This document shows positions 31,697 to 40,410 of a stretch of 64,000 bases of DNA, one piece after another. This DNA is from Chryseobacterium indologenes (lineage in GTDB: Bacteria; Bacteroidota; Bacteroidia; Flavobacteriales; Weeksellaceae). Location: the NCBI RefSeq assembly GCF_001295265.1, contig NZ_LJOD01000019.1, positions 29,468 through 93,467 on the forward strand, written 5' to 3'. Positions within the stretch are counted from its first letter, which is position 1. Every line of letters begins with the position of its first letter. The notes beneath the pieces are model-generated. The model saw only the letters and a program-made list of their open reading frames with translations, was not told the DNA's origin and made no database searches. A program made the position numbers and the translations under genes.

Positions 31697-32038
31697 ATGA
31701 AAACGATGAAAACACCCGTATTGCATGTACCATTAGAAGACGCCAGAAAATGGATACACAACTGGCAGATTCAGGAAAAAATTAAAGGCACCCAGATTAT
31801 CTGCCACCTTCTCCCATCCATTGATGTGTATGAAATATTTAAGATTGAAAACGGAACCGAACGGTTTCGGGGATATAATGCCATTAACGATGAAGGGGAA
31901 TATAAATTTTTAATGGTAGGCGTTGATCCGGATGGGAATGATATGGTAGATCCCGATCGCAGGTGGTATATTTATGATATGACAACTCCTTGTCCTTCCG
32001 CGTGTTCTGCTAATAAATGGTGGGAAGAAACAATTTAA
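31697..32038 (+). CDS. hypothetical protein
   Basis: A 113-residue soluble protein of unknown family. It opens MKTMKTPVLHVPLEDARKWI, contains an acidic DPDGNDMVDPDRRWYIYDM segment and ends with two Cys (TPCPSACSANKWWEE). A second ATG at 31706 is equally possible as a start. It precedes the membrane/two-component genes by 12 bases and may belong to that operon. Confidence 0.65.
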   Translation: MKTMKTPVLHVPLEDARKWIHNWQIQEKIKGTQIICHLLPSIDVYEIFKIENGTERFRGYNAINDEGEYKFLMVGVDPDGNDMVDPDRRWYIYDMTTPCPSACSANKWWEETI

Positions 32039-32050
32039 AATAGAAGATCA

Positions 32051-32683
32051 TTGTATCAATGGATTGAAATACCATCGCTAATTGGAAAAGGTATTCTGCT
32101 GATTAACCTGACCGTATATACCATAGGCTTTTCCGGTTCCGGGAAGGCCTATAGATTTTTTATGGGCTATTTAATCTGGATATCAATATGTGAAGCTGTA
32201 TTTTACATACTGAGCTATCAGAAAATCAATAACCTGTTTTTCTCCCATTATTATCTGATAGGGCAATTCCTTCTGCTGGGGCTGTTCTTTCGTGAGATCC
32301 TGACGGAGCGGTATCAGAAGAAAACAGCACAGTTTTTTTTACTCATCATTCCAGCCGCCCTGATTTTACAATACATTGCAGATCCTGAAAAATATTATAT
32401 ATTCAATCTGTTTGAAATTTTTGTTACCTCTTACGCCATTATTATTCTGGGATTGTTTCATTTATATAATATACTGGATGCCGAAAAAAAATACAATTAT
32501 ATGGTTTTGGGGCTTCTTATGTATCTGATCAGCAGTACAGTATTGTTTTTGTCAGGAAACCTGTACGTGGTTATGGATAGAAATGTTCATAAAGAGATCT
32601 GGGTAATCAATGCTGTGATGTTTATTGTGTATCAGATTTTTATTCTTATTGAATATTTTTCTTTCCACAGGAAAAGAGTGTAA
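32051..32683 (+). CDS. multispan membrane protein next to a two-component system
   Basis: A 210-residue protein with about seven hydrophobic helices and short loops, resembling a seven-helix sensor region. I do not recognise a named family. The start is TTG 32051; no ATG in frame occurs before the first helices. It ends 21 bases before a histidine kinase that has only one membrane helix, so it may be the signal-sensing partner encoded separately. Confidence 0.65.
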   Translation: MYQWIEIPSLIGKGILLINLTVYTIGFSGSGKAYRFFMGYLIWISICEAVFYILSYQKINNLFFSHYYLIGQFLLLGLFFREILTERYQKKTAQFFLLIIPAALILQYIADPEKYYIFNLFEIFVTSYAIIILGLFHLYNILDAEKKYNYMVLGLLMYLISSTVLFLSGNLYVVMDRNVHKEIWVINAVMFIVYQIFILIEYFSFHRKRV

Positions 32684-32704
32684 TTATTTTGATGATTTTA
32701 TACC

Positions 32705-33478
32705 ATGAATGACAATACCATTATTTCTACGATAGTCTACACTTTTCTGGCATTCACCTTACTGGCTGTTGCGCTGATTATTTTCTACTATTTCTCCAAT
32801 AAAAAGATCACCAAAAATCTTCTTCAGAAAAAAGAAATGGAAATCCGGTATGAGAAAGATCTTACCCATGCCATGATCAGTTCACAGGAAAAAGAAAGGC
32901 TGAGAATAGCTCAGGACCTGCATGATGATATCAGCTCAAAATTAAGTGTGGTCTCTCTGAATGTTCATCTGCTGGATTGCGAATATCTGACAAAAGAGGA
33001 ATTTAACGAGCTTAAGGATAAAATAATAAACCTGATTAATACCACAGCAGAAAGCGCCCGGCAGATTTCACATGACCTGCTTCCTCCCATACTGGAAAAA
33101 TTCGGGCTGCATGCTGCCATAGATGCCCTCTGCTCAGAAATTAATCTTTCAAAAACAGTGCAGGTTTCTTATACCAGCAATTTATATTTTGCCAGGACTG
33201 AAAGTGAGAAAAATTTACATATCTTTAGAATAATCCAGGAACTTACCAATAATTCCCTCAGGCATGGCGAAAGTACCCATATCCGGATCATATTTGAAGG
33301 CAGAGAAGGGAAAAACGTTTGTACATACGAAGATGACGGTAAAGGTTTTGACCCGGACGATGCCGTAAAAGGCGGCCTGGGACTGAGAAACATAAGAAGC
33401 AGAATAGAGCTTATCAACGGTACCCTAAAAATAGAAAGTAAAAAAGACAAGGGAACTACAGTAGAATTTACATTTTAA
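32705..33478 (+). CDS. sensor histidine kinase, NarL-type (HisKA_3)
   Basis: A 257-residue kinase. One N-terminal membrane helix (residues about 8-30), then the HisKA_3 phosphoacceptor QEKERLRIAQDLHDDISSKL with His73, and an HATPase domain with N box QELTNNSLRH, EDDGKGFDP and GGLGLRNIRSRIELINGTL. The sensor part is minimal, so input probably comes from the upstream membrane protein. The response regulator gene follows 17 bases later. Confidence 0.92.
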   Translation: MNDNTIISTIVYTFLAFTLLAVALIIFYYFSNKKITKNLLQKKEMEIRYEKDLTHAMISSQEKERLRIAQDLHDDISSKLSVVSLNVHLLDCEYLTKEEFNELKDKIINLINTTAESARQISHDLLPPILEKFGLHAAIDALCSEINLSKTVQVSYTSNLYFARTESEKNLHIFRIIQELTNNSLRHGESTHIRIIFEGREGKNVCTYEDDGKGFDPDDAVKGGLGLRNIRSRIELINGTLKIESKKDKGTTVEFTF

Positions 33479-33495
33479 TTGATAATCAGAATACG

Positions 33496-34185
33496 ATGAA
33501 AGAAAACTTAATCCGGGTGATCATTGTGGATGACGAAGCACTGTTCCGGCAGGGAATCTCATTTTTGATACAAAGGGAAAAAGAGATGACCCTGTCCGGA
33601 GATTTCAGCAATGGCAAAGAAGTTCTTGATGCTCTTGCTGCCCTTGAAGAGCTGCCGCATGTGATTCTGATGGATCTTAATATGCCGGAAATAAACGGAG
33701 TGGAAGCTACTAAACAAATCCATACGAAATATCCTCAGGTAAAAATAATTGCATTAACCAGCTACAATACCAAACCTTTTATCATCAATATGATCCAGTC
33801 AGGAGCCTGTTCCTTTCTTAAAAAAAACTCCAGCCCGGCAGAATTGATTAAAGCGGTTAGGGAAGTACATGAAAAAGGGTTTTACTATAATGATGAAGTC
33901 ATGGAAGCACTGCATCAGAATATGAGTGAGTCCAGAAAAAAAGTATCCAGTATTTTTGATGCAGATCATATCTCAAAAAGAGAAAAAGAGGTGCTGGAGC
34001 TCATCTGCCGACAGTATAGCACTTCGGAAATTGCAGATAAATTATTCTTAAGTTCCAGAACTGTGGAAGGGCACCGCAACAACCTTCTCCTGAAAACCGG
34101 GGCAAAAAATACGGCAGGCCTAGTTGTATATGCTATAGAAAGTAAAATTGTAGATACTCACTATCTGAAGGATAATTTTGAATAG
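33496..34185 (+). CDS. NarL/LuxR-type response regulator
   Basis: A 229-residue DNA-binding response regulator. The receiver has the acidic pair VDDE near residue 13, phosphoacceptor Asp60 (VILMDLNMPE) and the conserved Lys of FLKK. The C-terminal LuxR helix-turn-helix is complete (ISKREKEVLELICRQYSTSEIADKLFLSSRTVEGHRNNL). It is the partner of the kinase encoded just upstream. Targets cannot be read from sequence. Confidence 0.93.
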   Translation: MKENLIRVIIVDDEALFRQGISFLIQREKEMTLSGDFSNGKEVLDALAALEELPHVILMDLNMPEINGVEATKQIHTKYPQVKIIALTSYNTKPFIINMIQSGACSFLKKNSSPAELIKAVREVHEKGFYYNDEVMEALHQNMSESRKKVSSIFDADHISKREKEVLELICRQYSTSEIADKLFLSSRTVEGHRNNLLLKTGAKNTAGLVVYAIESKIVDTHYLKDNFE

Positions 34186-34230
34186 ATTTACAGTTGGAAT
34201 AGAGACATTACTGATTTATATATTCAGGAT

Positions 34231-34265
34231 CAATAAAAAATGACAGCAGGGTTTTCTGCTGTCAT
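34231..34265 (-). terminator. terminator of the M1-like peptidase gene
   Basis: ATGACAGCAG (34240-34249) pairs with CTGCTGTCAT (34256-34265); the A-run before it gives TTTTTT on the minus strand. It sits between convergent genes. Confidence 0.8.
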
Positions 34266-34270
34266 CTTGC

Positions 34271-35686
34271 TTATTGCTTTTCCAAAGTCTGCATGGCATG
34301 CTCAATATGCTTTTTGTCTTCAAAATAGCGCGTTTTGACGGATTCAAATTTTTTATCGTCTTTAAGTGAAGCTTTTAATGTAGATACCAGGAATGCATAG
34401 TTGGTGAAAACGGTGGGGGTTTTAAGAAGAGTATCCATCCATTTCCACATTTGTTTTTCACCGATTTCTTTTTCTATAGCTGCCAGAAGGATAGGAGTAG
34501 ATTCGTAGGCATAATCAATATAGTCATCATCAGATGGTTTTGTTTTGATGGCGCTTAAAGGCATTGGAGTAAAATCCTTAATATTTTTAAGTTTATCCTT
34601 TATTTTTTTATCATACACCTCTTTACCCAGAATATCTTTGGTTACTTTTAAAGAAAGGAATTCTGAAAATCCTTCCGAGATAATCCCGCCAAGCTCAGAG
34701 TTGAACTGCTTGTAGGTTCCGAAATAATAATGTGCCAGCTCATGGGCAATAAATGGCTTGAACCAGTTCTGGGTTTTAGGATTAAAAAGGCTCTTAAGCC
34801 CATTCTCTCCCCAGCCGATGTTCATGATTGTGGGATAAGATACAAACAGCCATCCATTTTTCAGGGAAGTTGGGGTAGTTTCCACAAAAGTTACCGGTCC
34901 GCCGAAAGGAGTTTCCAGCTTTTCAGCATAATAATTTTTATAGGTATTGATCATTTCACTGAACTGTTTAATCTGCTCCCGGGTAAGCTGAGGATTCAGG
35001 ATATACGTATTGGAGATATTGGAGTAATCGTAATTTCCAAGGAAGACCGCCAGCTCATAAGGAACATCACTTTGGAAGCGGTAATTTTTTGCCTTTACAG
35101 GGGGATTTCCGTTGACATACAGCGTAGAGCAGTCGTTGCAGGTAAATTCTATATCATATCGTACTTCTTCGTATTTTTTGTCTTTAGCCATATCAAATAG
35201 TATGGGATACCAGGCTCCCTGACTTCCCTCAGCTCTCAGAGAGTTATAGTTGAACGCAATATTTCCTCTCCAGTCATCTTTGGTATAATTTTCAATAGTG
35301 TCTTTGGCAATGGGAAACTTACCTGTATACTTCAATTGTACAGATTGGGGCAGGAACTTTTCTTTTTTGTTTTTCGGAAAATAGTAGGCCAGGGATTCAC
35401 CTGTTGAAGTGCTGTCAGTGGTACTTTTTTCATAGGCAAGTACAAAATCATTGGGCTTTTTACTTTTAAAGTGTAAGATATTCATCCCGGAATTGAGGCG
35501 GATGACATAATCTTCGATGCGGGGAATATCACTTAAAGTAAGATCACAGTCGAAAGTCCCTTCTTTTATGGAAATATTGACTTTACCGGTAAGCAGCGGG
35601 CTTTTTTCCTGAGCATTGGCTTGTAGTGAGAATAATAGAATAATGAAAAACGAAAATGTAATTTTAATGTCTTGTTTTCTGAACAT
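34271..35686 (-). CDS. exported M1-like (gluzincin) peptidase
   Basis: A 471-residue protein with a signal peptide (MFRKQDIKITFSFFIILLFSLQANAQ). The zinc motif is HELAHYYFG (around residue 314) and, about 20 residues later, ISEGFSEFLS supplies the third ligand, as in M1 aminopeptidases. The N-terminal half is strand-rich. The C-terminal part is helical. The catalytic Glu-rich GAMEN motif of true M1 enzymes is not evident, so specificity may differ. ATG 35686 is preferred to ATG 35719, which would put 11 extra residues before the signal peptide. Confidence 0.78.
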   Translation of the reverse strand: MFRKQDIKITFSFFIILLFSLQANAQEKSPLLTGKVNISIKEGTFDCDLTLSDIPRIEDYVIRLNSGMNILHFKSKKPNDFVLAYEKSTTDSTSTGESLAYYFPKNKKEKFLPQSVQLKYTGKFPIAKDTIENYTKDDWRGNIAFNYNSLRAEGSQGAWYPILFDMAKDKKYEEVRYDIEFTCNDCSTLYVNGNPPVKAKNYRFQSDVPYELAVFLGNYDYSNISNTYILNPQLTREQIKQFSEMINTYKNYYAEKLETPFGGPVTFVETTPTSLKNGWLFVSYPTIMNIGWGENGLKSLFNPKTQNWFKPFIAHELAHYYFGTYKQFNSELGGIISEGFSEFLSLKVTKDILGKEVYDKKIKDKLKNIKDFTPMPLSAIKTKPSDDDYIDYAYESTPILLAAIEKEIGEKQMWKWMDTLLKTPTVFTNYAFLVSTLKASLKDDKKFESVKTRYFEDKKHIEHAMQTLEKQ

Positions 35687-35740
35687 TGGTTTTGTATGGT
35701 ATTTAGTTTCTTTCAGCAATTTCTGAGAAAAGCTGTCTGA

Positions 35741-35771
35741 TAAAGATATTATTAAAGAAATGATCCTCCAA
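35741..35771 (-). promoter_or_regulatory. promoter of the M1-like peptidase gene
   Basis: TTG (35771-35769), 20 bases, then TATCTTTA (35748-35741), one mismatch to TAnnTTTG. Confidence 0.5.
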
Positions 35772-35878
35772 ATTTTTTGAAATAAGAGACCTTGTTTTTA
35801 ATGATTTTTCAGGTTGCTGCTCCAAATGATGCTGATTCTTATTTTCATAATGATTACGGTATTTAAGTTTCAGGGACA

Positions 35879-36610
35879 TTATTTTTCTGCAGAGATAAGA
35901 AGCATCATCGGGCGGCGGAGCTCATCTTTCATTTCCGGGATTTCCTTCAGCATTTCAGGGCTGGGTTCAGGTTCTGTGATCTCTTTGATTCTGAAACCAT
36001 ATTTCAATAATGTATTCAGGTATGAGGTTAAAGTTCTGTGGTATTTGATGACACTTTCACCGAGGAAGGTTGTGTTTCTTTTTCCTTCCATGAAATAGCG
36101 GTCAACGGGCCAGCTTACTTTTTCACCATCTTTGTCATAAGTCCAATCCTGGCCGCCTTCTGCGGTAAAGACAGGGTGTTCCACCGAGAATATAAAATGT
36201 CCTCCTGCGGTCAGCCACCGGTAAACATTCTGAATGATGGTGTCCAGCGATTCTGCATAATGCAGGGTTAATGAACTCAGAATAATATCAAATTTTTCTG
36301 AAGGATAATCCAGGTCTTCCAGCGCTTTTCTTTCATACCGGATACCTTCAAGGCTGTTGATCTCTTTAGCTCTGGCAAGCATTTTTTCCGAAAGATCAAT
36401 CCCGATAACAGATTTCGCATCATTTTCAGCAGCATAACGGCAGTGCCATCCGAATCCGCAGCCAAGATCAAGAACATTTTTACCTTTAAAATCCGGTAAC
36501 ATATTTTTCAAGGCATGCCATTCGCCGGCTCCTTGCAGCCCGAGCTGTGAGCGGAGCATTTTTTCATACTGTTCAAAAAAGGAAGGTTCGTCGTACTTAT
36601 TTTCTTTCAT
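35879..36610 (-). CDS. class I SAM-dependent methyltransferase
   Basis: A 243-residue methyltransferase. Motif I is NVLDLGCGFGWHCRYAAEND, followed by VIGIDLSEKMLARAKEI (acidic ribose-binding loop) and FDIILSSLTLHYAESLD. The order of blocks matches small UbiE/Tam-like methyltransferases; substrate unknown. It has no close partner gene. Confidence 0.87.
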   Translation of the reverse strand: MKENKYDEPSFFEQYEKMLRSQLGLQGAGEWHALKNMLPDFKGKNVLDLGCGFGWHCRYAAENDAKSVIGIDLSEKMLARAKEINSLEGIRYERKALEDLDYPSEKFDIILSSLTLHYAESLDTIIQNVYRWLTAGGHFIFSVEHPVFTAEGGQDWTYDKDGEKVSWPVDRYFMEGKRNTTFLGESVIKYHRTLTSYLNTLLKYGFRIKEITEPEPSPEMLKEIPEMKDELRRPMMLLISAEK

Positions 36611-36696
36611 ATCAGATAAGTTGTTTGTTTCATTAAAAAACGAAAAAAATCAATAAAATAGTCTTTATTACTTTCTTTTATAAGTCTTTTTGTATA

Positions 36697-36724
36697 CAAA
36701 AAATCCTTTAAAAAATTAAAGGAT
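36697..36724 (-). terminator. terminator of the YqaE/Pmp3-like gene
   Basis: ATCCTTTAA (36703-36711) and TTAAAGGAT (36716-36724) around AAAA, with TTTTTT following on the minus strand. Confidence 0.75.
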
Positions 36725-36752
36725 CTGTATAATTTATTATAAAGCTAATAAT

Positions 36753-36953
36753 TTACTTCTGATTTTCGCGCATGGCACGGATTAACCTTTCATTTCGCTG
36801 GTCCGCTCTTGCATTATTTAAAGACAAAACAGCCCAGATCGCAGCAGGAAGCCAGCCTATCAATGTAATCTGGAGGATCAGGCAGACAATTCCCGTAATA
36901 ATTTTTCCACGAACCATAAAAGAAAGAAAGGGAAGGAGAATCGCTAATAACAT
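36753..36953 (-). CDS. YqaE/Pmp3-family small membrane protein
   Basis: A 66-residue protein with two hydrophobic helices (LLAILLPFLSFMV and IVCLILQITLIGWLPAAIWAVLSL) and a charged tail. The GWLPAAIWAV pattern is the Pmp3/YqaE signature. These small proteins respond to membrane or salt stress in many bacteria and yeasts. A terminator follows. Confidence 0.85.
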   Translation of the reverse strand: MLLAILLPFLSFMVRGKIITGIVCLILQITLIGWLPAAIWAVLSLNNARADQRNERLIRAMRENQK

Positions 36954-37110
36954 GGTTTCTGATTTTAATATTATGAATACGAAAGTTAGTTATATTTTTA
37001 AAAATAGGGCAGGTTTTTATTTGAAAAGTATTGAATTGATAAAAGAAGTTAAAATATAATAGGCTCGGAAAGCAGCTTCAGAATTTTAAATTCAGGAAAT
37101 TTTCAAATAA

Positions 37111-37137
37111 ATGCAACATTTCAACAGGACATGCGTC
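37111..37137 (+). promoter_or_regulatory. ECF-type promoter of the GLPGLI gene
   Basis: ATGCAACATTT, nine bases, ATGCGTC. The same two blocks at the same spacing occur at 38103-38129 before the ECF sigma gene, and in both cases 36 bases separate the second block from the start codon. Confidence 0.7.
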
Positions 37138-37173
37138 ATTATAATAGTTTGAAAACTTTAAAAAACTTAAAAA

Positions 37174-38013
37174 ATGAGAACTATGAAATTCAAAACTGCA
37201 CTGGTATTCATTATGTTGTACAGCATATCTGTATCTTCACAATATTATAAAATTATATACGATTTCAAATGGAAAACAGAAAAAGAAAGTAAAAACTATA
37301 ACTCTGAACTGACCGTTCTGCTGAAAAATGATGAGATTTCCTATTTTGAATCCCTTGCAAAATATAAATATGATACTTTAAAAACCAGACTTGTTCAGCA
37401 GGGGGCAGTAGGTTTTCCCAGTCCAAAAGAAACATGGAAACTACAGACATTAATTTCCAAAGATTTAAAATCTCAAACCACCACTTCCGAAGAAAACTTC
37501 TTTGATAAAGTATATTTTACAACTTATACATGCAAACCGGTCTGGAAAATCCTTTCTGAAAAAAGCACTTTTTTTAACTACAACGTCCAGAAAGCCGAAA
37601 CCCATTTTGGCGGAAGAAAATGGATTGCATGGTTTACCAATGAAGTGCCTATCAATGACGGACCCTACAAGTTTTTCGATTTACCCGGTCTTATTCTGAA
37701 AATTTCAGATTCGGAAGAGAATTTTATTTTTGAAATTAAAGGGCTTACCAGGGAAAAAACAAATATTGAAGGCCGGAATGCTTACACTTCCAAAGTAAAT
37801 TTCACTCCCAGACAATGGGAAACCTTTTGGACCCAATATCAGAAAGATCCCTCCATGGTTTTTGCCAATCTCAATTCGCCCAATGCAACATTCAGCTATG
37901 TGTACAAGGGTAAAAATGTAGACAGTAAAGAAGCTAAAGATGCCTACAACAAAGCTGAAAAAGAGAAGATCGCTGTTTTTAAAAATCCTGTTGAACTCAA
38001 GATTTGTGAGTAA
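37174..38013 (+). CDS. GLPGLI-family exported protein
   Basis: A 279-residue secreted or periplasmic protein of the Bacteroidota GLPGLI family. Signal peptide MRTMKFKTALVFIMLYSISVSS; the name-giving motif appears as FFDLPGLILKI after WIAWFTNEVPINDGPYKF. Function of the family is unknown. ATG 37174 is used; ATG 37183 is possible. An ECF-type promoter identical in design to that of the nearby sigma gene suggests it belongs to that sigma factor's regulon. Confidence 0.88.
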   Translation: MRTMKFKTALVFIMLYSISVSSQYYKIIYDFKWKTEKESKNYNSELTVLLKNDEISYFESLAKYKYDTLKTRLVQQGAVGFPSPKETWKLQTLISKDLKSQTTTSEENFFDKVYFTTYTCKPVWKILSEKSTFFNYNVQKAETHFGGRKWIAWFTNEVPINDGPYKFFDLPGLILKISDSEENFIFEIKGLTREKTNIEGRNAYTSKVNFTPRQWETFWTQYQKDPSMVFANLNSPNATFSYVYKGKNVDSKEAKDAYNKAEKEKIAVFKNPVELKICE

Positions 38014-38102
38014 ATGTTTCAGGAGCTAAATTAATTTCCTTTTTTAATATTTTTGATTTTTTTCATAACCTGCAGGTAAGAAATAAAAAAATATTAGGAA
38101 AG

Positions 38103-38129
38103 ATGCAACATTTGCTTCATAGATGCGTC
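38103..38129 (+). promoter_or_regulatory. ECF-type promoter of the sigma operon
   Basis: ATGCAACATTT, nine bases, ATGCGTC, matching 37111-37137 exactly in both blocks and in spacing. It points to autoregulation by the sigma factor encoded 36 bases downstream. Confidence 0.7.
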
Positions 38130-38165
38130 TCTTCTACAGGAAACGATCGAGAATAAAAACAGCTA

Positions 38166-38738
38166 TTGAAAACAGTAACCGAAAATATAAGTGATAGAGA
38201 ATTGTTGGAACTTTGCCGTTCCGGTAACAATTCGGGGTATTCTCTGCTCTATCACCGCCATGCTAAAACTGCTTTCAACTCTATTTTCCGTCTGGTGAAT
38301 GACAGGCAGGAAGCTGAAGATATTCTTCAGGAGGTTTTTGTAAAGGCTTTTTCTGAAATTGCAACATTAAAAAATGCTGATAGTTTTGGAGGATGGACCA
38401 AACAAATTGCTATTAATCATTCCTTATCGTTTTTACGTAAAAAGAAAAACTACTTTTCAGAAATTGAAGAAGATCAATTGCCGGATCACCACGAAGATGA
38501 TCTGGAGGAAAAACGGAAATGGGAATTTCAGATTGAAGAACTTCAGAATGCTGTTGCAGAACTTCCGGTACAGGTAAGAACAATTGTCAATCTTTTTCTA
38601 TTTGAAGAAATGCCGCAGGAGGAAATAGGAACCGTTTTAGGAATTCCGGCCAGTACCGTTCGAAGCCATTACCATCGGGCGAAAAAGAAAATCTTTGAAA
38701 AACTAACTCAAAAAAAACACAATGAACGATCCGCTTAA
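38166..38738 (+). CDS. ECF RNA polymerase sigma factor
   Basis: A 190-residue sigma-70 factor with regions 2 (YHRHAKTAFNSIFRLVNDRQEAEDILQEVFVKAF, FGGWTKQIAINHSLSFLRKKK) and 4 (LPVQVRTIVNLFLFEEMPQEEIGTVLGIPASTVRSHYHRAKKKI). An acidic linker separates them. The start is TTG 38166; there is no early in-frame ATG and the distance from the promoter equals that of the GLPGLI gene. The next gene overlaps its end by 17 bases and probably encodes its membrane anti-sigma. Confidence 0.9.
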   Translation: MKTVTENISDRELLELCRSGNNSGYSLLYHRHAKTAFNSIFRLVNDRQEAEDILQEVFVKAFSEIATLKNADSFGGWTKQIAINHSLSFLRKKKNYFSEIEEDQLPDHHEDDLEEKRKWEFQIEELQNAVAELPVQVRTIVNLFLFEEMPQEEIGTVLGIPASTVRSHYHRAKKKIFEKLTQKKHNERSA

Positions 38739-39567
38739 ACAATATATACAAGACCGCCGTGAAGAATTTGATACCCTCGAAATTCCGGAAGAAACGTTTG
38801 ATAAAATCATGTCCAGACTGAATGAGCCGGTTCCGTCTGCGGGAAAAAATCATCCATTATTTTCTTTGAAAACATGGACAATTGCAGCTTCTGTAACAGT
38901 CATTTTCAGTATAGGAGGCTTTCTTTTTCTGAAGGAAAAGGAAATTAAAAATCCTATTATAGTTACTAAGAAAAAAGCAAAAACTGTAGAGGAAAACCCG
39001 GTGGTAATTCAGATCCCGGAGAACAGAGAGGAAACATACGGAACAATAACCGCTGAACAGAACAACACCGATGGAAAATTGGACGGTACAGGTTCAGTAG
39101 GTTCAGGGAAAATAGTTGAAATTAGCAATCCTGAACAGCAGAATTATGTCGGAAATAAGTTGGATGTAGAAAGAGCAATGGTGATTGAGCTGATGAATAA
39201 TCAAGAGTCAGCGAGCTCCAGACTTCAGGGAATTGCATTGGCCAAAAATATCTCAGCTTTCGATGAAAGGCTCATTCATCTCCTTTATGAAAAAGCTGTC
39301 TCAGATGAAAATACCAATGTAAGACTGGCAGCAGTTGAAACTTTAGCTGAACAAAATGAAAATCCGGCCATCGCGGAAAAAATTCAGCAGGTTTTCATTC
39401 AACAGGACGATCCCATGGTGCAGAAAGAACTCATTATGATGTTTGCCAGCCAAAAAATAACGGAACTCAACAGCGAGGTTAATGAAAAACTTAGGGTGCT
39501 TGCTCAGGACCCGGAAACAGCAGCTTATGTAAAAGATGAAGCCTATGCTGTTTTAATGCAATATTAA
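38722..39567 (+). CDS. membrane anti-sigma-like protein with HEAT-like repeats
   Basis: A 281-residue protein. About 55 cytosolic residues (MNDPLKQYIQDRREEFDTLE) precede one membrane helix (WTIAASVTVIFSIGGFLFL). The outer part is an acidic linker and then HEAT-like helical repeats (NVRLAAVETLAEQNENPAIAEKI, DPMVQKELIMMFASQKI). The short N-terminus overlapping an ECF sigma gene and the single membrane span fit an anti-sigma factor; the repeats may sense a partner in the periplasm. This role is inferred from context. Confidence 0.72.
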   Translation: MNDPLKQYIQDRREEFDTLEIPEETFDKIMSRLNEPVPSAGKNHPLFSLKTWTIAASVTVIFSIGGFLFLKEKEIKNPIIVTKKKAKTVEENPVVIQIPENREETYGTITAEQNNTDGKLDGTGSVGSGKIVEISNPEQQNYVGNKLDVERAMVIELMNNQESASSRLQGIALAKNISAFDERLIHLLYEKAVSDENTNVRLAAVETLAEQNENPAIAEKIQQVFIQQDDPMVQKELIMMFASQKITELNSEVNEKLRVLAQDPETAAYVKDEAYAVLMQY

Positions 39568-39612
39568 AAGCTTTTATATAAACTCACTAAAATTATTAAC
39601 AAATTAAACATC

Positions 39613-40410
39613 ATGAAAAAGATATTTTTAATCCTATTTTCATTGGCTGTATGCTCTTTTCAGGCACAGGAAAACCCGGATAAATCCAATACAGCAACAG
39701 AGAATTCCAAAACATATAAAGTCAGTAAAAATAAAGGGAAATTACAGCTTAATCTCGGAACTGTTACGGTTGAAGGTTATAAAGGAAATGAAATTATTTT
39801 TTCTCTGGAAGGGAATGCTTCTGCGGAAGACAAACGTGCAGAAGGGCTTCAGGCCATCAATGCTTTAGGAATTATAGATAATACCGGACTTGGAATTAAT
39901 GTCAGTGAAAAAGATGGTATCCTGGAAGTTAATCCAATGAAAAAGCTTTCTCAGCCTAAGGTAAAAATATTAGTTCCGGAGAATGTGATTGTTTCCTTCA
40001 GACACCAGTCTCAATATGGCGGAAAAGTTGTATTTAAAAATATGCAGAATGAAATTGAAATTGCAGCTACCTACAATAATGTGAAACTGGAAAACATTAC
40101 AGGCCCGGCCACTGTAAAATCAATTTATGGAAATGTAGAAGCCGCTTTCAGCCAGAATGTAAAAGGTCCTTTATCCATTATTTCGGTGTATGGACATACC
40201 GATGTAAGCCTTCCTAAATCTATAAAAGCCAATCTGAAAGTTTCAACTTCATATGGTGAAATGTATATCTCTCCGGAATTCAAAATAGCTGTTGAAAAAA
40301 AAGATGACTTAGCGATCCATGGCGATGAACTTAATGGAAAAGTAAATGGCGGAGGTATTCATATTGATGTACGTTCTGAATACAGTAAAATTTATTTAAG
40401 AACGAAATGA
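39613..40410 (+). CDS. exported DUF4097-like beta-helix protein 1
   Basis: A 265-residue protein with signal peptide MKKIFLILFSLAVCSFQAQ. The rest is short regular strands (GTVTVEGYKGNEIIFSLEG, ATYNNVKLENITGPATVKSI, YGNVEAAFSQNVKGPLSIISV) typical of DUF4097/adhesin-like right-handed beta-helices that often follow ECF sigma genes in Bacteroidota. Likely periplasmic or surface located. The next gene overlaps by four bases. Confidence 0.78.
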   Translation: MKKIFLILFSLAVCSFQAQENPDKSNTATENSKTYKVSKNKGKLQLNLGTVTVEGYKGNEIIFSLEGNASAEDKRAEGLQAINALGIIDNTGLGINVSEKDGILEVNPMKKLSQPKVKILVPENVIVSFRHQSQYGGKVVFKNMQNEIEIAATYNNVKLENITGPATVKSIYGNVEAAFSQNVKGPLSIISVYGHTDVSLPKSIKANLKVSTSYGEMYISPEFKIAVEKKDDLAIHGDELNGKVNGGGIHIDVRSEYSKIYLRTK

